From positions 1-13,676 of the forward strand of contig JAHEMX010000040.1 of the NCBI GenBank assembly GCA_024643445.1: 13,676 nucleotides of DNA, read 5' to 3'. Position numbers and translations under genes: made by a program. This DNA comes from Desulfobulbaceae bacterium. Its GTDB lineage: Bacteria; Desulfobacterota; Desulfobulbia; Desulfobulbales; Desulfocapsaceae. Under the pieces are notes generated by a model. It saw nothing but the letters and a program-made list of their open reading frames with translations. It ran no database searches and was not told where the DNA came from. Of this stretch, positions 6,483 to 13,557 are shown one piece after another (position 1 is the first letter of the stretch; each line of letters begins with the position of its first letter).

Positions 6483-7661
6483 CTATCGATTGACGATGAG
6501 CGCAACTGCTTCGCCTCCGCCAAGGCAGAGAGAAGCGAGGCCACGCTGGACATCGCGCCGTTCCATCTCGTAGAGCAGCGTGGTCAGGATGCGTGCTCCG
6601 CTTGCCCCGATCGGATGCCCGAGGGCCACGCTGCCGCCGTTGACATTGACCTTGGCAGTATCGAGTTCAAGCACCTTGTTGATGGCCACCGAGGAGCCGC
6701 TGAACGCCTCGTTAATTTCAAAAAGATCGATTTCAGCTAGAGAAATACCTTCTTTTTTCAATACTTTCGGGATTGCCAGGATGGGGGCAACCAGGATATG
6801 CTTCAGTTCGATACCGTGTGAAGCCTGGGCGCCAATCCGGGCCATGATCCGGCAGCCTAACTGCACGGCCCGCTCTTCACTCATCAGGACCAGGGCGGCG
6901 GCGCCATCACTGATGATCGAGGCATTGCCGGCAGTGCCGACACCGCCCTCCTTGAAAGCCGGCCTCATTGATGCAAGCACCTGGTAGCCGGTCTCGGCCG
7001 GACATTCATCTGTGGCAAAGAAGATCGGATCTTTTCCTCTTCTCTGCGGTATCGATACCGGCCCGATCTGGGACTTGAAAATTCCTGCCGACGAGGCCGC
7101 CACGGCGCGACGATAGGATTCTTCGGCAAAACGATCCTGATCCTCCCGGCTGACTCCCCATTTTTCACTGATGATCTCGTTGGACATCCCCATATGAAAA
7201 TCATTGACGACATCCCACAGGCCGTCGTGCACCATGTGATCCTGGATGGTGCCGGGACCCATTCGATGTCCCCAGCGCGCCTTTTCGAGATAATAGGGGG
7301 CCATGCTCATGTTCTCCATGCCTCCCGCCACGACAACCTCAGCATCCCCGCATTGTATGGCCTGGGCGGCCAGCATGACCGTTTTCAGGGATGAGCCGCA
7401 CACCTTGTTCACGGTAATGGCCTCTACACTATCCGGCAGTCCGGCCTTTATCGCCGCCTGTTTTGCCGGATTCTGCCCGTACCCGCATGGCAGGACCTGC
7501 CCCATGATACATTCGTTAATCTCGGCCATCTCTATTCCGGCACGATTGACGGCCTCGATAATGACATGCGCACCCAGGTCGGTTGCACCGATTTTTGACA
7601 AAGAACCGCCAAAGCTTCCGAGCGGTGTTCTCACCGCACTGACAATCACTGCTTTTTTCAT
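6483..7661 (-). CDS. thlA: Acetyl-CoA acetyltransferase (thiolase II type)
   Basis: A 392-residue thiolase, standard for biosynthetic or degradative acetyl-CoA C-acetyltransferases. It condenses two acetyl-CoA to acetoacetyl-CoA, or cleaves acetoacetyl-CoA with CoA. All catalytic residues are visible: the nucleophile C88 in VNKVCGSSLK, NEAF at residues 317-320, H349 in NGGSVALGHPIGASGAR, and C379 in SLCLGGGEA. The ATG at 7661 is preceded by TGAGGG at five bases and gives the usual MKKAVIVSAVRTP beginning. A GTG four codons earlier is unlikely because it overlaps that ribosome-binding site. It is the first gene of the butyryl-CoA operon; a candidate promoter lies about 90-120 bp upstream. The neighbours point to C4 metabolism, but the direction (butyrate formation or beta-oxidation) is not decided by the sequence. 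The gene symbol follows clostridial naming; atoB would serve equally well. Confidence 0.95.
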   Translation of the reverse strand: MKKAVIVSAVRTPLGSFGGSLSKIGATDLGAHVIIEAVNRAGIEMAEINECIMGQVLPCGYGQNPAKQAAIKAGLPDSVEAITVNKVCGSSLKTVMLAAQAIQCGDAEVVVAGGMENMSMAPYYLEKARWGHRMGPGTIQDHMVHDGLWDVVNDFHMGMSNEIISEKWGVSREDQDRFAEESYRRAVAASSAGIFKSQIGPVSIPQRRGKDPIFFATDECPAETGYQVLASMRPAFKEGGVGTAGNASIISDGAAALVLMSEERAVQLGCRIMARIGAQASHGIELKHILVAPILAIPKVLKKEGISLAEIDLFEINEAFSGSSVAINKVLELDTAKVNVNGGSVALGHPIGASGARILTTLLYEMERRDVQRGLASLCLGGGEAVALIVNR

Positions 7662-7666
7662 GAGAT

Positions 7667-7672
7667 CCCTCA
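7667..7672 (-). promoter_or_regulatory. Ribosome-binding site fixing the thiolase start
   Basis: TGAGGG on the minus strand lies five bases before the ATG at 7661. The alternative GTG at 7673 falls on this motif, so the ATG is preferred. Confidence 0.7.
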
Positions 7673-7752
7673 CTCGTTAAGATCCGAAGCCATCCGGATG
7701 ATACTTGATGCTGCCGTGCCTATAATCATTCACCGCCATACTGTTTTTTACC

Positions 7753-7782
7753 ATCATGACCATTCATGGTCGATGAAGTCAA
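7753..7782 (-). promoter_or_regulatory. Candidate promoter of the butyryl-CoA operon
   Basis: On the minus strand TTGACT (7777-7782; five of six bases match the sigma-70 -35 consensus) is followed after 18 bp by CATGAT (7753-7758; four of six match the -10 consensus). Initiation would fall near 7745, giving a leader of about 85 bases before the thiolase ATG. The -10 is weak, which fits a promoter that is regulated or activator-assisted. Identification is by eye. Confidence 0.45.
7754..7776. promoter_or_regulatory. Candidate operator: imperfect palindrome inside the promoter spacer
   Basis: The core GACCAT-TC-ATGGTC (7758-7771) is a perfect 6-bp inverted repeat with a 2-bp centre. TCAT (7754-7757) and ATGA (7773-7776) extend it once a single G at 7772 is skipped. 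It occupies the space between the candidate -35 and -10 hexamers, where a bound repressor would block RNA polymerase. Size and symmetry suit a TetR-type regulator, the class that commonly controls acyl-CoA genes, but no such regulator is encoded in the window. Confidence 0.4.
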
Positions 7783-7856
7783 GATTGCGGTGAGAATACC
7801 ATCATGTGCAACCACCTGCCAAACGAAACCGACCAAGCGCTCAGTCACTATTGCTG

Positions 7857-7885
7857 ATGTTTACTCTATCCTCTTTTTTTGTCAA
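7857..7885 (-). promoter_or_regulatory. Second, distal promoter candidate upstream of the thiolase
   Basis: A perfect -35 hexamer TTGACA (7880-7885, minus strand) is followed after 17 bp by AAACAT (7857-7862), which matches the -10 consensus at only three positions. It could be an additional start for the butyryl-CoA operon, or a chance hexamer beside an A-rich run. Confidence 0.22.
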
Positions 7886-7994
7886 TCTCTTTCCTGACCG
7901 GCTCTCCTCCTGAGCCCCTAAGCTCCGTCTATTGCACACGGCTCACCAGGATATTTCACGAGTTTAGACGCCCGCTCTCCCGCGTCGCAATGGC

Positions 7995-8043
7995 ATGCCA
8001 ACTACTGCAGAGAATCAAAACTCTGCTTGGCGAGGGGTGGCAT
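7995..8043. repeat. Nested inverted repeats downstream of the transporter operon
   Basis: GCAGAG (8007-8012) and CTCTGC (8021-8026) form a perfect 6-bp stem with an 8-base loop. Outside it, GCCAA (7997-8001) can pair with TTGGC (8027-8031). Alternatively ATGCCA (7995-8000) can pair with TGGCAT (8038-8043). In addition, 7991-8000 is itself a 10-bp palindrome (TGGCATGCCA). The element starts about 45 bp beyond the last permease stop and lacks a T-tract. A 3'-end stabilising or processing structure is the likeliest role. Confidence 0.35.
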
Positions 8044-8087
8044 CATTCGCTGCTATACGGCTGTAGAGCCTGCATGACTGCCTGTAG

Positions 8088-8912
8088 CTATTCCTTTACC
8101 GACCCGGCCAGCAACCCCCGGATAAAATATCTGCCGAGGACGATATAGATCAGCAGTACCGGCAGCGCCGCCAGGATAGAACCGGCCATGGGCAGATTCC
8201 AGCTCACGGCCTGCCCCCCGGCAAGTTGGGCAAGGCCGACGGTAATAGGGTAGGAGGTATGGCGGGTGAGGCAGATGCCCCAGAGAAACTCATTCCATAT
8301 CTGCGTGAACTGCCACAGGGAGGTAACGACAAATCCCGGGATCGACAGGGGAAAAATGATTCTTGTGTAGGTCCTGAAGAAACCGGCGCCGTCCAATGAC
8401 GCCGACTCCATCAGTGCATCGGGTATTTGTGCATAAAAGTTGCGAAATATCAGGGTAGTGATGGGCAACCCGTAGACGACATGGGCCAGGATCAATCCGG
8501 GCAGCCCACCGTACAGGTTCATGGCGCGCAGGGTCTGGAAAAGCGGTATCAGGATAACCTGGTAGGGTATAAACATACCGAACAGAAACAGCGTGAAGAT
8601 AAGTTCGCTGCCGGGAAATTTCCATTTGGAAAAGACATAACCGTTCAGTGAGCCGAGAACGGTTGACAGCAGCGTCGCACTGACGGTGAGGATGACCGAG
8701 TTGACGATATTCGGGCGCAGCAGGGTAAAGGCGTCGGTAAAACTTGCATAATTCAGGGTCGGTGGCAGTTGCCAGGATTGGGGAAGACTGATATCTGCTG
8801 GTAATTTAAGCGCGGTTATTATGGTCAGGTAGGCCGGCAGCAGATAACCCAGGGCCAGCAGCGCGAGCACTCCGTAGAGGGCAACGGTGGTAAAGGATAG
8901 GCGCAGCCTCAT
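8088..8912 (-). CDS. Carbohydrate ABC transporter permease (MalG/GtsC-like)
   Basis: A 274-residue inner-membrane protein with the six hydrophobic segments expected of the MalG-type CUT1 subunit: roughly residues 9-33, 70-94, 103-125, 136-156, 188-207 and 242-264. The cytoplasmic EAA loop, which docks on the ATPase, is clear at residues 169-189: E169 starts ESASLDGAGFF and the loop ends IIFPLS, with the conserved D-G-A at 174-176. It pairs with the preceding permease to form the translocation channel. The ATG overlaps the stop codon of that gene by four bases (ATGA), indicating translational coupling and a fixed subunit ratio; AAGGGG also precedes the start. Similarity in layout and context suggests the glucose/mannose group, but permeases do not reveal the substrate. 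It is the last gene of the transporter operon. Confidence 0.94.
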   Translation of the reverse strand: MRLRLSFTTVALYGVLALLALGYLLPAYLTIITALKLPADISLPQSWQLPPTLNYASFTDAFTLLRPNIVNSVILTVSATLLSTVLGSLNGYVFSKWKFPGSELIFTLFLFGMFIPYQVILIPLFQTLRAMNLYGGLPGLILAHVVYGLPITTLIFRNFYAQIPDALMESASLDGAGFFRTYTRIIFPLSIPGFVVTSLWQFTQIWNEFLWGICLTRHTSYPITVGLAQLAGGQAVSWNLPMAGSILAALPVLLIYIVLGRYFIRGLLAGSVKE

Positions 8913-10021
8913 GGTTTTCCCCTTCGTTGCCGGTAACTGCTTACCAGGTAGGGTATGATAAAGGTTCCCGCTATCAGGAAGAGAATGATGGCAATCGCCG
9001 CGCCCCTGGCAAAATCGTTGGCCCGGAAGGTGGTTAGGTACATGTTCAGCGCCGGATGACCGGTCTGCCCGTTATCGGGCCCGGTCATTGCAAAAATCAG
9101 GTCAAACATTTTTAACGAGATATGCGACAGGATGATCACGGCACTGATAGTGATCGGTTTTACCATCGGCAGGGCGATATGGCGGTAATAGCTGGCGGTC
9201 GTTGCACCGTCGAGCATGGCGGCATCGCGCAGATCCTGGGATATCCCGGTAAACCCGGCAAGATAAAGCGCCATGGTGTAGCCTGAATACTGCCAGATGG
9301 TGGCAAGGATGATGCCAAAGGTGGCCTTGTTGAAGCCATGCGTCTCTTCCATGAACAGGGCCTTCGGCAGCATTTCACCGCCGAGCCAGGCAAACAGGCC
9401 GAGAGCAATGCCCGGGATAAGCCAGAGCAATGACTGGCGGGGGGTTTTGGCAAAAAGTCTCAAGCCGATGATCAGTAGTACCGCGGAAACAAGATAGATT
9501 GCAATCTCAAGCAGGTTCTGCCAGTTAAATTCAAGGATACTGCCGGTACTTGAAAGCCAGCGGAAGGTAAACGGTTGGAGCCCGGCATATTCGGGCAGGA
9601 TATTTACCCCGCCCTGGGGCGACAGCATCCAGCGCCAGATGGTGCCCGAGACAATGAAGGAGAGTGACATCGGGTAGAGGAACACGGTGCGGAAAAAGGC
9701 CTCTCCCTTTGGCTTGCTGTCCAGCATGACAGCGAGGAACATGCCGACGCCGATCGCACCGGCCAGCAGCATGACCGAATAATAGACCGCATTGACCAGG
9801 TCCTGCCTGAATCCCCCGCCCAGAAAACCGGTAAACAGATCGATGTAGTTGGTAAACCCGGCATAATTCTTCACCGGATTTACCGCAAGAGCAGCGACAC
9901 CTCCCCAGTCGGTGAGCGATATCCAGAAGGTATTGCCGATAAAGCCATAAACGAAAAGTCCGATGAGGATGATCGACGGTGACAAGGTAAGAACAGCCTT
10001 TATCCTGTCCTGGTTACGCAT
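8909..10021 (-). CDS. Carbohydrate ABC transporter permease (MalF/GtsB-like) with extra membrane segments
   Basis: A 370-residue inner-membrane subunit. The EAA loop lies at residues 264-289 (LRDAAMLDGATTASYYRHIA, then LPMVKP), with D271-G272-A273 conserved. Ordinary members of this CUT1 branch are nearer 290-310 residues. Here an insertion between about residues 135 and 230 adds two hydrophobic stretches (169-190 and 197-218) that look like a helical hairpin, plus a soluble-looking segment (140-165). The remaining segments (about 10-30, 80-100, 112-130, 235-257, 290-312, 340-360) correspond to the usual six. GGAG six bases upstream supports the start. It begins 60 bp after the sugar-binding protein gene, beyond a strong hairpin, and overlaps the second permease by ATGA. 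The role as channel subunit is secure; the purpose of the insertion is unknown. Confidence 0.93.
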   Translation of the reverse strand: MRNQDRIKAVLTLSPSIILIGLFVYGFIGNTFWISLTDWGGVAALAVNPVKNYAGFTNYIDLFTGFLGGGFRQDLVNAVYYSVMLLAGAIGVGMFLAVMLDSKPKGEAFFRTVFLYPMSLSFIVSGTIWRWMLSPQGGVNILPEYAGLQPFTFRWLSSTGSILEFNWQNLLEIAIYLVSAVLLIIGLRLFAKTPRQSLLWLIPGIALGLFAWLGGEMLPKALFMEETHGFNKATFGIILATIWQYSGYTMALYLAGFTGISQDLRDAAMLDGATTASYYRHIALPMVKPITISAVIILSHISLKMFDLIFAMTGPDNGQTGHPALNMYLTTFRANDFARGAAIAIILFLIAGTFIIPYLVSSYRQRRGKP

Positions 10022-10033
10022 GGGGTCTCCGGT

Positions 10034-10067
10034 TCCCCGATCCGGCCGCCACCAGCCGGATCGGGGA
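10034..10067 (-). repeat. Strong hairpin between the sugar-binding protein and permease genes
   Basis: TCCCCGATCCGGC (10034-10046) and its exact complement GCCGGATCGGGGA (10055-10067) form a 13-bp, GC-rich stem with an 8-base loop. It starts 14 bp after the binding-protein stop and ends 12 bp before the permease ATG. No T-tract follows on the minus strand, so it is not an intrinsic terminator. Hairpins at this place in sugar-transport operons, as in malE-malF, are known to protect the upstream message and keep binding protein in excess over permeases. Confidence 0.8.
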
Positions 10068-10081
10068 GAGATGGGTACCGA

Positions 10082-11347
10082 CTATTTGCCGATACCGTTT
10101 TTCACCGCGATCTGCTGGGCCGCTTTGGCTGTTGCCTGGGCGTTGCGTGATTTCAGGTACATCTCCATGACCGCCGCAAAATCACTCATGAAGCCCTCAT
10201 TGGCGGTGACCCCATGAGCCAGGGAGCCGACGATACGATCTTTACCGAAATCGGCCGAGGCTGACTTGGCATAATCATTGTATTTGGTAAGATCGGTATC
10301 CACCCGGGCCGATATCGAACCCTTGAGCGGGTTGAAGGCATCGCTGCCCTCGCGGCTGCCCAGAAGGACAAGCCAGGCCAGGGCGTTATCTCGATTTTTA
10401 ACGCCTTTTGGCAAACCGAAGCTGTCAGCCAGGAAAATGAACTGACCGCCGGTGCCGGGAGAGGCGGCCCAGCCGAATCCGCTGCCGGGTGCCATCTTCT
10501 TGGTGGTACTCATATAGCCGGCAGCCCAGTCACCCATTATGTTGAATGCAGCCCGGCCATCAACCACCATGTCTGTTGCCTGCTGCCAGGAAAGAGAGGT
10601 GGCATCGTTGTTGGTAAACGCAAGCACCTTGCCGAAAAGTTCCCAGGCCTTCACCCCCTCGGGACTGTCAAAGGCGAGCTTGCCGGACCAGAGTGCATCC
10701 CAGTTGTCGGCACCGAGCGAGGCCAGGGCCACCGACTCCCACAGGTGATTGGCCGTCCAGTTCTCGGCCAGGGCCAGCGGAACAATACCTTTTTCCTTTA
10801 ATGTGGGAGCAATGGCAAAAAAATCATCCCAGCTGGCAGGTGCTTTCACCCCCCACTTGTCGAGATTTGCGGGTATATACCAGAGTACGTTTGAGCGATG
10901 GATATTTACCGGTACAGACCATATCCCATCGGCGGTGCCGATATTCTTGACCAAACCGTCAGGAAAACTCTTCATCCAGCCCTGCTCCTTGAAAAGCGGG
11001 GTCAGATCTTCCATGCGATCAGCTTTTACCCAGGTACCGATCAGTTCCTGTCCGGCATGTACCTGAAAACTGTCCGGCGGCTCGCCGCCAAGCATGCGGG
11101 TTTTCAAAACGGCCTTGGCATTGACGCCGGAGCCACCGGTAACGGTCGCATTGACAACCGTTACGCCGGGATGCTGTTTGTTGTACATATCGATCAGGGC
11201 CTGCAGGGCAGGACCTTCATCCCCCGCCCACCAGGAAAAGATTTCAAGCTGCCCTTTCAACTCGGCGGCGCGGCTTGTTTGAGCGGTAAACAGCAGCATG
11301 GTTGCGGCTGCCACGGCAAGGCATGTGGAAAAAATTCTGGTTTTCAT
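10082..11347 (-). CDS. Sugar-binding periplasmic protein of a CUT1 ABC transporter (GtsA-like)
   Basis: A 421-residue solute-binding protein. The N-terminus is a classical Sec signal (MKTR, then a hydrophobic run at about residues 9-22, with a likely cut after SRA or SRAA near residue 27-28). There is no lipobox cysteine, so it should be free in the periplasm, which implies a Gram-negative envelope. The mature part begins LEIFSWWAGDEGPAL (34-48) and contains AGQELIGTWV, the segment NIHRSNVLWY, AENWTANHLWES and FNIMGDWAAGY. I associate this pattern with the glucose/mannose-binding (Gts, Thermus glucose/galactose-binding) branch; the actual ligand is not proven. The strongest ribosome-binding site of the window, AGGAGG five bases before the ATG, precedes it, and a stabilising hairpin follows it. 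Both fit high expression relative to the permeases. It lies between the ATPase gene (61 bp) and the first permease (60 bp). Confidence 0.94.
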   Translation of the reverse strand: MKTRIFSTCLAVAAATMLLFTAQTSRAAELKGQLEIFSWWAGDEGPALQALIDMYNKQHPGVTVVNATVTGGSGVNAKAVLKTRMLGGEPPDSFQVHAGQELIGTWVKADRMEDLTPLFKEQGWMKSFPDGLVKNIGTADGIWSVPVNIHRSNVLWYIPANLDKWGVKAPASWDDFFAIAPTLKEKGIVPLALAENWTANHLWESVALASLGADNWDALWSGKLAFDSPEGVKAWELFGKVLAFTNNDATSLSWQQATDMVVDGRAAFNIMGDWAAGYMSTTKKMAPGSGFGWAASPGTGGQFIFLADSFGLPKGVKNRDNALAWLVLLGSREGSDAFNPLKGSISARVDTDLTKYNDYAKSASADFGKDRIVGSLAHGVTANEGFMSDFAAVMEMYLKSRNAQATAKAAQQIAVKNGIGK

Positions 11348-11408
11348 ATGCTCCTCCTCTTGGGGTGTTTTTCCGGCAGTATTCCTACCTGCCTCAGTTC
11401 CTTACGTG

Positions 11409-12497
11409 CTAGTAGATAGCCTCCTCTGTCCGGGGATCAAAAAAGAGCAGGCGGGATAAATCGAAACCAAGCGTGATCATTTCGCCCGGCCTGGCCTGCA
11501 CCCTTCCTTCCAGCTCAGCGATCATGGTCGTGCCGCCAGCAGAAAACTCGAGCAGTGACTGACCGCCAAGCACTTCTGAAACAATCACCTCTGCCTGTAC
11601 CTGCCATTCGTCCGGCAATGAATGCAGACCGTCACCGGTCTTGATGATATCCGGCCGAATGCCGACAAGGACCTGCTGAGAGTCAGCACCCGCCGGCGGG
11701 GAAACTACCGGCAGGGACAATGTGCCCATCCGCACCGATGTCCGGCCATCATGTTTGTGCAGTGATGCCGGGATGATATTTGTTGGTGGATTACCTATGA
11801 AACGCGCAACGAACCGGTTAACCGGCCGCTCAAAAAGTTCTATCGGTGAGCCGATCTGCTGGATGTAACCGTCTTTTAAAATGACAATTCTATCAGCCAG
11901 GGTCATGGCCTCTATCTGGTCATGGGTCACATAGATCGTAGTGGTCTTCATTTTCAGGTGCAGCTTTTTCAGCTCCATCCGCATCTGTGTCCTCAACTGG
12001 GCATCGAGGTTGGAAAGCGGCTCGTCGAAAAGGAACACCGCCGGCTGCCGAACGATGGCCCGCCCCATGGCAACCCGCTGCCGCTGTCCGCCGGATAGCT
12101 CTGCCGGCTTGCGCTGCAGATAGGGGGTAAGTTCGAGGATCTCGGCTGCCTGCTGGACCTTGTCTTTAATCTGGGATTTTGACTCTTTGGCCATCTTCAA
12201 ACTGAAGGCAATGTTTTCATACACGCTCATGTGCGGATAGAGGGCGTAATTCTGAAAGACCATGGCAACGTTGCGGTCCTTCGGCGCGACCTCGTTGACG
12301 GACTGACCGTTAATGCAGATCTCGCCGCTGCTTATCGATTCCAGGCCCGCTATCATCCGTAGGACGGTTGATTTGCCGCAGCCGGAAGGACCCACCAGGA
12401 CAATGAACTCATCATCCTCAATGAAGAGATCAACGCCATGGACAACTTCGGTGGAGCCGAAGCGCTTTATCACCTTTTTCAACTCAACCTGGGCCAT
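11409..12497 (-). CDS. Sugar ABC transporter ATP-binding protein (MalK/UgpC/MsmK type)
   Basis: A 362-residue ATPase that powers the transporter as a dimer on the cytoplasmic face. All nucleotide-binding motifs are intact: Walker A GPSGCGKST (residues 36-44), Q-loop Q82 (VFQNYALYPHM), signature LSGGQRQRVAMGRA (134-147), Walker B VFLFDEP with E159, D-loop SNLDA and H-loop H192 (VTHDQ). The C-terminal third (about 235-362) corresponds to the OB/TOBE regulatory domain of MalK-like proteins and includes NPPTNIIPA and VGIRPDI. A GGGAG about eight bases upstream supports the start. It follows lacI by 43 bp and precedes the binding-protein gene by 61 bp. Proteins of this group can serve several transporters, so it might be shared. 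Automated pipelines often name such proteins UgpC, but the neighbours argue for hexose rather than glycerol-phosphate uptake. Confidence 0.95.
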   Translation of the reverse strand: MAQVELKKVIKRFGSTEVVHGVDLFIEDDEFIVLVGPSGCGKSTVLRMIAGLESISSGEICINGQSVNEVAPKDRNVAMVFQNYALYPHMSVYENIAFSLKMAKESKSQIKDKVQQAAEILELTPYLQRKPAELSGGQRQRVAMGRAIVRQPAVFLFDEPLSNLDAQLRTQMRMELKKLHLKMKTTTIYVTHDQIEAMTLADRIVILKDGYIQQIGSPIELFERPVNRFVARFIGNPPTNIIPASLHKHDGRTSVRMGTLSLPVVSPPAGADSQQVLVGIRPDIIKTGDGLHSLPDEWQVQAEVIVSEVLGGQSLLEFSAGGTTMIAELEGRVQARPGEMITLGFDLSRLLFFDPRTEEAIY

Positions 12498-12540
12498 GAT
12501 GACCGCTCCCTAATAGAATGAAATCCATCACAAATACCTT

Positions 12541-13548
12541 TCAGCTGGATTCACGCAGGATGAGCTCTGTTTCCAGCGTGATGGTTTCGGTGCTCTGTTG
12601 TTCAGGCCCGCACGCCAGATTTTTCAGCAGCTGTCTCGCCGCTGTCCTGCCGATTTCAAAAGCGGGCTGGTTTACCGTTGTCAGCCGGGGCCTTACCAGT
12701 TCGGTGTTCGGGTTGTTTGAAAAGCCAACCAGAGCGATGGCGTCAGGTATGGCAATCCCCTGTTCCTGGAGGTACAGGAAAACCCCAAGGGCAACCGGAT
12801 CGTTGATGGCAAATATCGCATCCGGCAGCCGGGAAAGCGCCAGCAGTTTCTGCGCACCGCTCCTGCCGTCTTCCTCGTGGTAGCCGCCGGCAATGATATA
12901 TTCAGCTCGGATCGGCAGGTGGTTATCACGCAGGGCCGCTTCATAGCCCTCTCTGCGTTTGCGGCTGACATAGAGTTGAGGCGAACCGGCGAGATGCGCA
13001 ATACGGCGGTAGCCCTTTTCGATAAGATGGCAGACCGCCGTGTAGGCACCGTTGAAATCGTCGACAATAACCTTGCTGACCGGAACCTGTTCCGCGACCC
13101 GATCAAAAAGAACGAGAGCAATTCCCTGCTCCATTATGGTCAGCAGATGGGCATAATCGGTGGTTTCCTGGGAGATTGACACCAGCATACCGGCCACCCG
13201 GTTTGCCGCCAGGGCACGGGTATTGAGGATTTCCCGCTGATAACTGTCCCCCGACTGGCAGACCATGATCGTAAATCCTGCTTCATAGGCAACCTCTTCA
13301 ATCCCGCTGATGACCGTTGAAAAGAAGGTGTTGCGGATCTCGGGAACGATCACCCCGATATTGTTTGAACGTCGATTCTGCAGGCTCTGGGCAATAAGAT
13401 TCGGCTGGTAGTTTTTTTCCGCCGCCATGGCCAGCACCTTGTCCTTGGTCTTCCTGGAGATGTCGGGGTGGTCGCGCAAGGCACGGGAAACCGTCGAAGC
13501 CGACAACTTGAGCAGTACAGCCAGATCGTTAATGGTGGTATGTCGCAT
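12541..13548 (-). CDS. LacI-family transcriptional regulator of the sugar transporter operon
   Basis: A 335-residue repressor of normal family length. Residues 5-24 form the helix-turn-helix (TINDLAVLLKLSASTVSRAL), followed by RDHPDISRKTKDKVLAMAAE and the hinge YQPNLIAQSLQNRRSNNIG, with L56 as the minor-groove leucine position. The rest (about 63-335) is a periplasmic-binding-protein-like effector domain with DRVAEQVP, VIVDDFNGAYTAV, GYRRIAHLAG, RREGYEAAL and FAINDPVALGV. It most likely binds a sugar or sugar phosphate and controls the transporter genes downstream; being first of the visible operon genes it may be autoregulated. AAGAGG precedes the ATG by only two bases and nearly touches the stop of the gene before it, ten bases away, so expression is probably coupled to that gene. 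No classical LacI operator could be recognised in the short gaps downstream; it probably lies beyond the window. Confidence 0.94.
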   Translation of the reverse strand: MRHTTINDLAVLLKLSASTVSRALRDHPDISRKTKDKVLAMAAEKNYQPNLIAQSLQNRRSNNIGVIVPEIRNTFFSTVISGIEEVAYEAGFTIMVCQSGDSYQREILNTRALAANRVAGMLVSISQETTDYAHLLTIMEQGIALVLFDRVAEQVPVSKVIVDDFNGAYTAVCHLIEKGYRRIAHLAGSPQLYVSRKRREGYEAALRDNHLPIRAEYIIAGGYHEEDGRSGAQKLLALSRLPDAIFAINDPVALGVFLYLQEQGIAIPDAIALVGFSNNPNTELVRPRLTTVNQPAFEIGRTAARQLLKNLACGPEQQSTETITLETELILRESS

Positions 13549-13557
13549 AACCTCTTT

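Larger units (their letters stand above)
7662..8087 (-). other. Intergenic region between the sugar transporter operon and the butyryl-CoA operon
   Basis: About 425 bp with no convincing gene on either strand. An 89-codon plus-strand frame (7879-8148) runs into the permease gene and has no family features. On the minus strand the part next to the transporter (about 7990-8045) is rich in inverted repeats. The part nearer the thiolase contains two promoter-like hexamers (TTGACA at 7880-7885, TTGACT at 7777-7782) and a palindrome. I see no intrinsic terminator with a T-tract for the transporter operon. The region probably carries its 3' untranslated end and the promoter and operator of the butyryl-CoA operon. 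Confidence 0.6.

Noticed and set aside
6452..6553. A 34-codon N-terminal extension of hbd to an ATG at 6553
   Set aside because: It would overlap the end of the thiolase gene and precede the Rossmann fold with non-family residues. The ATG at 6451 has a good ribosome-binding site.
7691..7700. 10-bp palindrome CATCCGGATG in the thiolase leader
   Set aside because: It is short and GC-rich, with no loop and no placement relative to a promoter that suggests a function.
7991..8043. Possible integron attC site or insertion-sequence end
   Set aside because: The inverted repeats lack the RYYYAAC/GTTRRRY core pairs of attC, and there is no integrase, transposase or target duplication nearby.
7879..8148. 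An 89-codon plus-strand frame in the intergenic gap
   Set aside because: It has no Shine-Dalgarno, no recognisable motif, an odd Cys/Ser/Arg-rich composition, and it overlaps the 3' end of the permease gene.
12517..12532. CRP/FNR-like palindrome AATGA-N6-TCACA between lacI and the ATPase gene
   Set aside because: Only one half-site matches well and no promoter hexamers lie at a suitable distance in the 43-bp gap, so chance is more likely.
13537..13552. Short palindrome TATGTCGCATA at the lacI start codon as an autoregulatory operator
   Set aside because: Only four paired bases surround a 3-bp centre, and the sequence is constrained by coding. It is too weak to claim.
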